Assembly (NCBI RefSeq): GCF_026339735.1
Contig: NZ_JAPEQG010000001.1
Location: forward strand, 1,612,001-1,676,000
Length of the DNA: 64,000 nt
Direction: 5' to 3'
Source of the DNA: Streptomyces sp. NBC_01669
GTDB lineage: Bacteria > Actinomycetota > Actinomycetes > Streptomycetales > Streptomycetaceae
Below, piece after piece: positions 17,734-25,266 of this stretch. The position numbers were made by a program, and so were the translations under genes. Positions within the stretch are counted from its first letter, which is position 1. Each line of letters opens with the position of its first letter. The notes below the pieces were generated by a model that saw nothing but the letters and a program-made list of their open reading frames with translations, did no database searches and was not told the origin of the DNA.

Positions 17734-17754
17734 GCGTTGCGAAAATCGCAACGC
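17734..17754 (-). promoter_or_regulatory. Palindromic operator upstream of the XRE-ImmA gene
   Basis: GCGTTGCGA (17734-17742), AAA, and the exact complement TCGCAACGC (17746-17754). It sits 18 bp upstream of ATG 17716, where an XRE repressor would block its own promoter. The 9-3-9 symmetry fits a dimeric HTH protein. Confidence 0.7.
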
Positions 17755-18066
17755 GCATCGCTTGCGCCACGGTCCCGGCACCGCCGATATCGCAGCGCCC
17801 CGACCGCATTCGCGAACACCATCACCTCCGTCGAGGTCTTCACCATCGCCCGCGGCATATCGGGACGCATGGAGGTGTCCACGCCCTCCCTTGCTTACCG
17901 CCCCGTAACCTCTGATGTACCTCAGATTTATTCCTGAGTGATGTAGGGCACTGTCAGAATCACAGGATTCCCGGATGATGGCCGTCGAGCCGTGCCACGG
18001 TGACGACATCCTGGCCGGCGATGGCCGGGACCGCCCACCTTCCCCTCACAAAGGCGAATCTCCTCC
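17755..18066. other. Intergenic region between XRE-ImmA (-) and permease (+) genes
   Basis: No gene is seen in these 312 bp. The segment 17910-17970 is AT-richer than its surroundings and contains interleaved short inverted repeats (CTGATGTACCTCAG and CTGTCAGAATCACAG), plausible promoter/operator sequence for the permease gene. The rest shows nothing clear. Confidence 0.4.
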
Positions 18067-19527
18067 ATGAGTGACCGCTCCACTGCGGCCGAAACGCTCG
18101 CCGCCGCCCCACCGGCGACGAGCTCCCCCCACCGGGACGCCGGCGATGCCGGTTACAGCAAGGACCTCAAGTCCCGTCACATCAACATGATCGCCATCGG
18201 CGGCGCGATCGGCACCGGCCTGTTCCTGGGCGCGGGCGGGCGACTGGCCGGTGCGGGTCCCTCGCTCGCCGTCGCCTACGCCGTCTGTGGTGTCTTCGCC
18301 TTCTTCGTCGTCCGCGCGCTCGGCGAGCTGGTCCTCTACCGGCCCTCCTCCGGTGCCTTCGTCTCGTACGCCCGTGAGTTCATGGGCGAGAAGGGCGCCT
18401 TCGCGGCCGGCTGGCTGTACTTCCTGAACTGGTCGACCACCGCCGTCGCCGATATCACCGCGGCCGCCACCTACGCCCACTTCTGGGCGATGTTCAGCGA
18501 CATCCCGCAGTGGATCCTCGCGCTGATCGCCCTTGCCGTCGTGCTCACCGCCAACCTGATCTCGGTGAAGTACTTCGGTGAGATGGAGTTCTGGTTCGCG
18601 ATCATCAAGGTCTCCGCCCTGGTCGCGTTCATGCTCATCGGGATCTTCCTGGTGGTCACCCAGCACCCGGTGGACGGTCACACGCCCGGCTTCTCCACCA
18701 TCTCCGACAGCGGCGGCATCTTCCCCACCGGCATGCTCCCGATGCTGATGGTGATCCAGGGTGTCGTGTTCGCGTACGCCTCGGTCGAGCTGTGCGGTGT
18801 AGCCGCAGGTGAGACGGAGAACCCCGAGAAGATCATGCCCAAGGCGATCAACTCGATCATGTGGCGCGTCGGCCTCTTCTACGTCGGCTCGGTGGTGCTC
18901 CTGGCCCTCCTGCTGCCGTACACCTCGTACTCGGGGGACCAGAGCCCGTTCGTCACCGTCATGGACAAGCTCGGCATCCCGGGCGCAGCCGGTGTGATGA
19001 ACCTGGTCGTGCTGACCGCGGCGCTCTCCAGCCTGAACTCCGGGCTGTACTCCACCGGCCGCATCCTGCGGTCCATGGCGCTGGCGGGCTCCGCGCCCAG
19101 GTTCACCGGCCGGATGAACAAGGGGCAGGTGCCCTACGGCGGCATCCTGCTGACCGCCGGTTTCGGTGTGCTGGGCGTCGTGCTCAATTACGTCATGCCC
19201 GGCCAGGCGTTCGAGATCGTTCTCAACTTCGCGTCGATCGGCATCCTCGGCACCTGGGGCATGATCATGCTCTGCTCGCTGCTGTTCTGGCACCGCTCGC
19301 AGGACGGCAGGGTCACCCGCCCCTCGTACCGGCTGCCCTGGGCCCCCTACACGCAGATCGTCACGCTGTTCTTCCTCGCCGGTGTCGTCTTCCTGATGTG
19401 GTGGGGCGGCGGAGTGGGCCGTACGACCGTGCTGTGTCTGCCGCTGATCGCGGCGGCGCTGGTCGGCGGCTGGTTCGTCGTCCGTGGACGGGTCAATGAC
19501 CTTGCGCGGGAGCGCGAGGTCGCCTGA
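18067..19527 (+). CDS. APC-superfamily amino acid permease
   Basis: 486 residues from ATG 18067. The first helix carries the family signature IAIGGAIGTGLFLGAGGRLA (about 41-60), and twelve hydrophobic segments follow. GELVLYRPSSGAFVSYA and the GVAAGETENPEKIMPKAIN motif after TM6 place it in the amino acid transporter (AAT) branch with asparagine, GABA and aromatic permeases. It most resembles L-asparagine/GABA permeases, but substrate cannot be fixed by eye. It stands alone, and a hairpin overlapping its convergent neighbour's stop follows. Confidence 0.9.
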   Translation: MSDRSTAAETLAAAPPATSSPHRDAGDAGYSKDLKSRHINMIAIGGAIGTGLFLGAGGRLAGAGPSLAVAYAVCGVFAFFVVRALGELVLYRPSSGAFVSYAREFMGEKGAFAAGWLYFLNWSTTAVADITAAATYAHFWAMFSDIPQWILALIALAVVLTANLISVKYFGEMEFWFAIIKVSALVAFMLIGIFLVVTQHPVDGHTPGFSTISDSGGIFPTGMLPMLMVIQGVVFAYASVELCGVAAGETENPEKIMPKAINSIMWRVGLFYVGSVVLLALLLPYTSYSGDQSPFVTVMDKLGIPGAAGVMNLVVLTAALSSLNSGLYSTGRILRSMALAGSAPRFTGRMNKGQVPYGGILLTAGFGVLGVVLNYVMPGQAFEIVLNFASIGILGTWGMIMLCSLLFWHRSQDGRVTRPSYRLPWAPYTQIVTLFFLAGVVFLMWWGGGVGRTTVLCLPLIAAALVGGWFVVRGRVNDLAREREVA

Positions 19528-19545
19528 CGTTTCCAGGCCCCGGCG

Positions 19546-19579
19546 ACGGCCCGCGCGAAGTCATGTCCGCGCGGGCCGT
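19546..19579. terminator. Bidirectional hairpin between convergent genes
   Basis: Perfect 12-bp arms, ACGGCCCGCGCG (19546-19557) and its complement (19568-19579), with a 10-nt loop. It lies 19 bp after the permease stop and includes the stop codon of the minus-strand gene ending at 19561. Confidence 0.75.
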
Positions 19580-20763
19580 TCGCGTGGATGAGGAATGCCG
19601 ATCTCGTCGAAGCGACGCATGAGCGCCGGCTTACCCCGATGGGCCTCGCGCAGGCGTCTCGCCCGCTCCTCGAATGCGGTGATATCGCCGGTGCGGGCGT
19701 GGGCGGCGCGCAGGTCGTCCAGGAGCGCGGAGGCGCGGTCGTAGGCTGTGGGCTTCTTCTGCGCGATGAGGTCCTCGACCCTTCCCCAGGTCTGCTCCGC
19801 GTTGCGGGTGAGGTGGTCCAGTTGGTCGGCGCGGGCCGCCTCGGCGGCCTCGACCCGACGGCGCTCATCCGCTTCCCGCGCTGCACGTACCCGCTCAAGG
19901 CGCCCGGTGCGCTGCGCGTGAGCGGCATCCAGCAAGTGCGCGGCGCTGCGCCGCGCCTCCGGTGCGGTGTCCTGGTTGTCCCTGGTGGCTTCCCGGTAAC
20001 GGGCCAGCAGCTCTGCTCCGGAACGCGGCTCGCTGCCCATGGCGGCGTTCAGTAGCAGGGCGTCCTTCTCTGCGACGGGGAGCTCGGCAATGAACGAGGC
20101 GAGCTGTTTCCGGTCCGCCCGGGGCTCGGTCGCGGCTGCGCTCGCCTGCGCGGCTACGCTCAGGAGGTCCGGGTCGACGCGCAGGAACTCGGCCAGTGCA
20201 TGCTGCGCGCCGGTGAGCGTGCCCAGCCCGGCGGGAACTGGCGGTTCCACCTGGCGCGCGTACTCCTCCTCGTCATCGTCCGCGAGCTCCCAGACGCCAA
20301 GACCGGCCAGCCACGCCAGGTACAGCGGCCGCAGGTCGCCCGCGGCGAGCTCGGCCCGGAGCCCGATGAACGCGGACAGCGTCCAGGACGCCATGGCCTC
20401 CCAGTCCTCCTCACCTCCGTCATCCGGCTCCGGGCAGAAGTCCAGCAGGGTGTGCCCTTTGCGGGTATGGACGCTCAGCGACTCGTCCAGCGCGTAGACC
20501 GATGCCGTCTTCGCAGGGAGCACAGCGGCGGGTAGACGCAGCAGGAGGCGGCGACTTCCCCAGTTGGCGAAGTACAGGTGGGCGTCGTAGAGCTCCTCGA
20601 CCAGTTTCGTCGTATCCCCACGGAAGTCGCCCCAGTGGTACTCGTTGACGAACCGGGTCGTCGTGATGTTCGCCCGGGTCGACAAGGCTCGCACCTGCGT
20701 CACCTCGGCCTTGCTCAGCGGGCGGTCCACGGCCAGAAACTCGTAGTACTGGTACTCGCTCAC
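19561..20763 (-). CDS. Uncharacterised 400-residue protein with coiled-coil C-terminal half
   Basis: The start is taken at GTG 20763 (VSEYQYYEFLAVDRPLSKAE); 66 open codons upstream look non-coding. The N-terminal ~150 residues are mixed alpha/beta with clear structure (LPAAVLPAKTASVYALDESL). After an acidic stretch (DDDEEEYA, about residue 180) the chain is helical and Arg/Glu/Ala-rich to the end, suggesting coiled coil. No signal peptide, no membrane segment. I do not recognise the family with certainty. It is the last of a minus-strand series that begins with a SWIM zinc-finger protein; association in one system is possible but unproven. Confidence 0.7.
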   Translation of the reverse strand: MSEYQYYEFLAVDRPLSKAEVTQVRALSTRANITTTRFVNEYHWGDFRGDTTKLVEELYDAHLYFANWGSRRLLLRLPAAVLPAKTASVYALDESLSVHTRKGHTLLDFCPEPDDGGEEDWEAMASWTLSAFIGLRAELAAGDLRPLYLAWLAGLGVWELADDDEEEYARQVEPPVPAGLGTLTGAQHALAEFLRVDPDLLSVAAQASAAATEPRADRKQLASFIAELPVAEKDALLLNAAMGSEPRSGAELLARYREATRDNQDTAPEARRSAAHLLDAAHAQRTGRLERVRAAREADERRRVEAAEAARADQLDHLTRNAEQTWGRVEDLIAQKKPTAYDRASALLDDLRAAHARTGDITAFEERARRLREAHRGKPALMRRFDEIGIPHPRERPART

Positions 20764-20800
20764 GCTCCGGGAGCCTACCGAACGCTGCCGGTGTGCTGGG

Positions 20801-20935
20801 ATGCTGCGCCTGGGTGAGGCGCGCACCCTGTACACGCTGGTGGACTGGCTACGCGGGGACAAACAGCGCGGCCCGTACGCCGGACTCCGTGAGCACGTCC
20901 ACACTGCCTGGGCCGTCCGTGAACGGCTGCCGTAG
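20801..20935 (+). pseudogene. 44-residue coding remnant, plus strand
   Basis: ATG 20801 to TAG 20935 encodes LGEARTLYTLVDWLRGDKQR followed by GPYAGLREHVHTAWAVRERLP. The codon pattern is coding-like, but the piece looks like the end of a larger gene. Family unknown. It lies in the only gap of the minus-strand gene row. Confidence 0.4.
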
Positions 20936-20947
20936 GGCTGCCACTCA

Positions 20948-21109
20948 TCAAGCACAGCCATGCTCCGGAAACTCCCAGGCGTCGTAGAAGGCCAGGTCGC
21001 GCCCCGGTTCGACCGGCTCGCCGGTCGAGGTGTCGATGCTGCAGGCGTCCCGGATCTCTGCCGCTGACAGCGGCAGAAGCTGTCGGTCCGCCGGCCGCCA
21101 ACCCCTCAC
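20948..21109 (-). CDS. Small 53-residue protein
   Basis: GTG 21109 overlaps the stop of the upstream 134-codon gene (GTGA), indicating coupling. The peptide (RGWRPADRQLLPLSAAEIRD...YDAWEFPEHGCA) is acidic and shows normal Streptomyces codon use. No family recognised. It may be the second subunit of a two-gene unit. Confidence 0.5.
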   Translation of the reverse strand: MRGWRPADRQLLPLSAAEIRDACSIDTSTGEPVEPGRDLAFYDAWEFPEHGCA

Positions 21110-21510
21110 GGTGTCTTCGGTGAGGTCCGCAGCATCACGCCGGTCGTTCGCAGCATGACGCTCAAGGCGCCGGATATTTGAGGCAGTTCGACCACGAGTT
21201 CACCTGTTTCCGTGACGTCGATCGCCATGCTCATCTCGTCCGCGACGAGCAGATGCCGAGAATCTGGCTTCCCCTCGACACCGAGCAACGCCCGCAGGAG
21301 TCCGTGAACTTGCGTAAGCGGAACCGACTGCGCCAGCCGACGGGCCCGGTCCACTGGCGCCAACGTCTCGTCGTCGGGGATCACATCCCGCCAACTGGTG
21401 AATCCTCCCGCGGCAATCCTCACGATCCCGCGCACCAGTCCGGGTGGCACAGCTCCCCGCGGCTCATGCGCCGAAAAAACGGATGCCCGGCAGCTGAACG
21501 CCGCACCCAA
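21106..21510 (-). CDS. Hypothetical protein, up to 134 residues
   Basis: Open from ATG 21510 to TGA 21106. The coding-looking portion begins at about residue 22 (VPPGLVRGIVRIAAGGFTSW), so the true start may be an internal GTG. The C-terminal half (LLVADEMSMAIDVTETGELV) has alternating strands. It is translationally coupled to the 53-residue gene downstream. Not recognised; located 58 bp after the SWIM gene in the same direction. Confidence 0.5.
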   Translation of the reverse strand: MGAAFSCRASVFSAHEPRGAVPPGLVRGIVRIAAGGFTSWRDVIPDDETLAPVDRARRLAQSVPLTQVHGLLRALLGVEGKPDSRHLLVADEMSMAIDVTETGELVVELPQISGALSVMLRTTGVMLRTSPKTP

Positions 21511-21568
21511 TCGTGCCCATGTTCGCCAAAACGACGTGTCTGCCCAGCAGTTGTGAACCCCGTCGTCT

Positions 21569-23242
21569 TCACAGGCCGTGCTGGTCGAGGAGCCGCATCA
21601 GGTTCCGCTTGCGCTTCTGCCCTGCGCGCAAGGCGGCGAGGTACGCGGTGAAATCGTCCGGGGCGCCCAGGCGGCGGTGGCAGTCGCGCATGCTCAGGAG
21701 CAGGCTGGTGAGCCGCTCGTAGACTGCGTTGCCAGTCTGCTTCTCAAGGGGTTCGGCCAGGCGCTGGTAGACGCGCAAAGCGTCGGCGGGGCGGATGGCG
21801 CGGGCCTGGTCGGCGAGGGCGAGCCACTGACGGTCATCGGCGCCGGTCGTGGTGGCGGCCTGCCAGGCGGCGTCCACGTCCTTGTCGTCGAGCAGGGCGT
21901 CGATCAGGACCGGACCGCCGTACCAGCCCCGCTCGCGCTGTGCCGTGTCGGCACGCAGCAGCGCCAGGGCCTTCCCCCGCTCGGCCTGCCAGCAGTCGGC
22001 TGCCTGTGCCGCCGTACGCAGCTGCTCGTACGCGGCGAGGGTGCGGTGGGCGGCGAAGTGGGCGCGGCGCAGGGCGACGGCGTCGGGGAGCCGGTCCGAG
22101 CGTGTATAGCGGTCACAGAGGTAGTCGACCAGGTCGATGGCGGGGGTGGTGGTGTCGGAAACTTCGGCGATGCCGCGCTCCGCCCAGCGCAGCGCGTCGC
22201 CGGGGCGGCCGGCAGTGTCCAGTTCGCGGGCGATGACCAGGTGGGTGCTGCCGTCCCGTGCCAGGTCGGCCGCGTGCACGGCGATCACTGCGTCCACATC
22301 GCCGGACGCCTTGGCCAACCGCTCCATCAGGTACTTCTCCGCCCAGCCTGTGCGGTTGCCGCGCCAGGCTTCGAGCGCCAGTTCCCTTACTGTGGTCATT
22401 CCCTGTTCGCCGAGGATGTCCTCGTAGTCGAGCGGGTCAATGTCGGTCAGGTCGTCCAAGTCGCTGAGTACATGGCTGACCAGCCACCGCGCGGTCTCCT
22501 CCGGATCGGGGCAGGCGGCGCGACACGCGTCGAGATGGACTGCGGCAAGAGCGGCCCCGACCTCACCGAGGCATCCGTCGGAGTCGTCGATCGAGTCCTG
22601 CACCTCGCTCAGCATCCGCATCGCGTCCCGGGACAGGGAGATCGCGTCCGCGGGCCGCCCGGTGGTGGTCAGCGCGGCGATGGCGGAAACCGCCTGCGAG
22701 GCCTGTTCGCCGTAGGCGCGGGCATCGGCGTACTCGACGTATCCGTACCGCGCGAAGCGGCCGATGTCGAGGAGTTCGCGAATCCGGGCGCGGACTTCGG
22801 CGAGGTCTCCGCGGGCACTCGCCGCACGCAACTCCAAGCGGCGGCGCACCTGGCGGTCCTCGGCGATCTGCTCCCGTACGAGCGCAAGCAAATCCTCCCT
22901 GGAGAGCGCGGCCAGCCACGCGTCCAGGTCCTCAACGCGGCTGCGGGCACGGGCGTACTGCCTCGGCAGACTCTCCGGCCGGGCCAGCGCGGTCAGGCCG
23001 AGTGCGACCAGGTGCTTGCAAAAGTTGCCGTCCATTCCGTACGGGCAGTCGCACTCCCCGGTGAGCCCTTCAGGCTCGTCGAGGGACAACTCCACCTCGT
23101 AGGCGTTCGTCCCGTGGACCGTGGCGGTGATCCAGCCGTCGCCGACCTCCAGGCCGGTCACGGCGTCAAGATAGCCCTGGCCCCGCTCGAAGGACCGCGG
23201 CCCGGCCAATGCCCGCAGATCCGCCTCGGTGAACCCACCCAT
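21569..23242 (-). CDS. SWIM zinc-finger protein with helical-repeat C-terminal region
   Basis: 557 residues from ATG 23242. Residues about 63-76 form the SWIM motif CDCPYGMDGNFCKHL (C-x-C-...-C-x-H), preceded by a typical beta hairpin (WITATVHGTNAYEVELSLDE). The remaining ~470 residues are TPR-like helical repeats (for example DALRWAERGIAEVSD and LVIARELDTAGRPGDAL). SWIM fingers bind DNA or protein and often accompany helicases; no helicase is next to this one. It is the first of four minus-strand genes of unknown function. Confidence 0.85.
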   Translation of the reverse strand: MGGFTEADLRALAGPRSFERGQGYLDAVTGLEVGDGWITATVHGTNAYEVELSLDEPEGLTGECDCPYGMDGNFCKHLVALGLTALARPESLPRQYARARSRVEDLDAWLAALSREDLLALVREQIAEDRQVRRRLELRAASARGDLAEVRARIRELLDIGRFARYGYVEYADARAYGEQASQAVSAIAALTTTGRPADAISLSRDAMRMLSEVQDSIDDSDGCLGEVGAALAAVHLDACRAACPDPEETARWLVSHVLSDLDDLTDIDPLDYEDILGEQGMTTVRELALEAWRGNRTGWAEKYLMERLAKASGDVDAVIAVHAADLARDGSTHLVIARELDTAGRPGDALRWAERGIAEVSDTTTPAIDLVDYLCDRYTRSDRLPDAVALRRAHFAAHRTLAAYEQLRTAAQAADCWQAERGKALALLRADTAQRERGWYGGPVLIDALLDDKDVDAAWQAATTTGADDRQWLALADQARAIRPADALRVYQRLAEPLEKQTGNAVYERLTSLLLSMRDCHRRLGAPDDFTAYLAALRAGQKRKRNLMRLLDQHGL

Positions 23243-23443
23243 GAAGCCCCCTCCTCGGCCTGCCTACCTCGGCCCTTGAACCCACGCCCCTCATTCTGCC
23301 TGCTGCGGGTACGGCTCCGGGACTCGTCCCTGCCTCCGCCCTGGCTGATCAACTCGTACGGCCTGACGGACCATCCTCGTGCCGGTTGAACCATCCCGGT
23401 TGAACAGCGCGCAGGTGGCTGCCTTGGTGGAGTACGCGGACCT
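23243..23443. other. Intergenic stretch upstream of the SWIM gene
   Basis: No gene is seen. The SWIM gene promoter should lie at its left end. A short direct repeat GAACCATCC(C/T) occurs around 23370-23400. Nothing else stands out before the hairpin at 23444. Confidence 0.3.
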
Positions 23444-23491
23444 TGCCTGTCGGGCCCGGTCGCGCCGCTTGTTGACCGGGCCCGACAGGCA
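23444..23491. terminator. Strong 18-bp-arm hairpin
   Basis: TGCCTGTCGGGCCCGGTC (23444-23461) and its exact complement (23474-23491) with a 12-nt loop. It stands just downstream of the crotonase remnant and is probably the terminator of the former gene. Confidence 0.8.
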
Positions 23492-23555
23492 CCAGCGGCA
23501 AGCGCGGGGCCACGCAGCGGCCCCGCCCCGACAAAGCCGCCTCAGGACAGGGCCC

Positions 23556-24009
23556 TCAGCGTCCCTGCCAACGCGGCTCGCGCTTCTCCAGAAACGCTCG
23601 GGCGCCCTCCGTCTGATCCTTCGGAGAGGTAGACGTCCGGGCCTGGGTCGAGCTGGATGGCGGTGTGCGGCGGCATGCCCGCGGTCTTGCGGTACGTGAG
23701 CTTCAGGCGCTGGAGGGAGGGCGGGGCGGAGGACACGACGCTTCCGAGGAACTCCGTAGCCCTGTCCATGAGTTCTTCTGCGGGAACCACGCGGTTCAGC
23801 AGGCCCCACCGCTCGATCTCCTCCATGCTGGTGCGGGGGCCGATGTACAGCCACTCCATCGCTATGCCAGGCGGAACCGTCACGGGAAGCATCACGGAGG
23901 CGAAGTACGCAGCGCACCCTCTCTTGGCCTCCGGAACGGCGAAGAACGCGGTGTCCGCGGCGATCCTCATGGCACAGGCCAGTGCGAACTCGAAGCCTCC
24001 GGCCATCAC
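23556..24009 (-). pseudogene. Enoyl-CoA hydratase/isomerase pseudogene
   Basis: The minus strand encodes MAGGFEFALACAMRIAADTA, then FAVPEAKRG and WGLLNRVVPAEELMDRA: the oxyanion-hole half and C-terminal half of a crotonase. The first ~100 residues, including the start, are missing where IS701 sequence begins. Near 23600 the frame breaks; the family's terminal GARAFLEKREPRWQGR is found in the next frame, ending at TGA 23556. So there are two lesions, a 5' truncation and a frameshift. The gene is dead. Confidence 0.85.
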
Positions 24010-24088
24010 CGAGCCGGAGCTGGCCCACACGATGATCGAACGGTTCCTGGACGCCGGGCACCGGGTCGGCTGGGTGACCGGCGACGAG
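24006..24088 (+). mobile_element. IS701-family transposase remnant, part 1
   Basis: The plus frame encodes PELAHTMIERFLDAGHRVGW followed by VTGDE. In intact IS701 transposases this is followed directly by VYG.NP, which is found 596 bp downstream at 24685. The gene has been split by inserted DNA. Confidence 0.75.
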
Positions 24089-24109
24089 ACATCCGATGCG
24101 GAAGATCTG

Positions 24110-24530
24110 TCAAGCGGCCTCGGTGAGTTGAACGTCTGACGGGACGGGGAAGGCGACGGTTTCGCTGTAGCAGACGCGGTGGGTCAGGCAGTGGTGGAGG
24201 CAGCCGATCATGCGGTTGAACAGGTTGCGCTGGGCGGAGGTGTGGCGGTCTCCGGCCTCGCGGCGGCGGTCGTAGTGGGCTCGGGCGCCGTCGGAGTGGG
24301 ACATGGCGGCGAAGGCCCACATGTAGCCGGCAGCGGCCAGCCGCTGGTTCTTGACCCGGCGGGCCAGGACAGCCACGCTCTTGCCGGAGGCCCTGGTGAT
24401 CGGGGCTGACCCGGCGTAGGCCTTCAGGCCGCGTGCGTCGGCGAAGCGGGATCGGTCGTCGCCGATCTCGGCGAACACCCGGGCGCCGCTGAGAGCGCCG
24501 AGCCCTGGGAAGCTGGTGATGATCTCGGCG
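24110..24530 (-). mobile_element. IS110-family transposase C-terminal remnant, inserted in IS701
   Basis: The minus frame encodes ITSFPGLGALSGARVFAEIG, then RGLKAYAGSAPITRASGKS and a helical end (FNRMIGCLHHCLTHR). This is the Transposase_20 domain of IS110-family enzymes. The N-terminal RuvC-like domain with the catalytic acids is absent, so the element is dead. It sits wholly inside the interval 24089-24684 that separates the two halves of the IS701 gene. Confidence 0.85.
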
Positions 24531-24684
24531 TCGCACCAACATCGGCCTCCCAGACCTACGGCCGGGAGGTTAGGCGGAAGACGGCGACGGACGACCGAAT
24601 CTCATCACAGGGGTCGGGGCCCCTGGTCTACGGTGCGGTTCCCGATACCGCCGTCTGCCCCCCCCTTCCTCCACTGCCCATTAG

Positions 24685-25190
24685 GTCTACGGCGGCAACC
24701 CGAAACTGAGGGCAGCCTTGGAAAAGCGCGGCCTGGGCTATGTCCTTGCGATGGCCTGCTCGGCCGAAGTCACCACCGGCGCGGGCACGTTCCGCGCCGA
24801 TGCACTGGCCAGGAGGCTACCGAAGCGGGCCTGGCAGAAACTGTCCGCCGGACCCAGCGCGAAGGGACACCGCTACTACGACTGGGCCGTCATCGATCTC
24901 GCCGAGGCGACGCCGGGCCACCGTCAGCCGCTGATCCGGCGCAACCGCACCACCGGTGAACTCGCCTACTACCGCTGCCATTCCACCGGGCCGGTCCCGT
25001 TGCGCGCCCTGGTCACAACGGCCGGCTCCAGGTGGCGCGTGGAGGAGACCTTCCAGACCGAGAAGGGCCTGGCCGGACTCGATGAACTCCAGGTCCGCCG
25101 CTACCCGTCCTGGGGTCGTTGGGTCACCCTCGCCATGCTGGCTCACGTCTTCCTTGCCGTCGTCCGCGGAGACGAACACTCACGCCGCGC
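24685..25190 (+). mobile_element. IS701-family transposase remnant, part 2
   Basis: The plus frame resumes with VYGGNPKLRAALEKRGLGYV and continues through RWRVEETFQTEKGLAGLDE and LAMLAHVFLAVVRGDEHSRR, the second half of an IS701 transposase including the last catalytic Glu region. After about 25190 the frame runs into sequence antisense to the GH92 gene, so the C-terminus is lost. The gene is non-functional. Confidence 0.85.
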
Positions 25191-25266
25191 CGGACCGGAA
25201 GCAGACGGACCCGGTGCCGGTCCGGCGGCCGGACAGCTGCTCGGCAGGCAGCTGTCCGGCCGGTCC

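Noticed and set aside
20763..20961. 66-codon N-terminal extension of the 400-residue protein
   Set aside because: Arg/Ser/Pro-rich and unlike the downstream sequence. It overlaps a plus-strand coding remnant. GTG 20763 gives a natural N-terminus.
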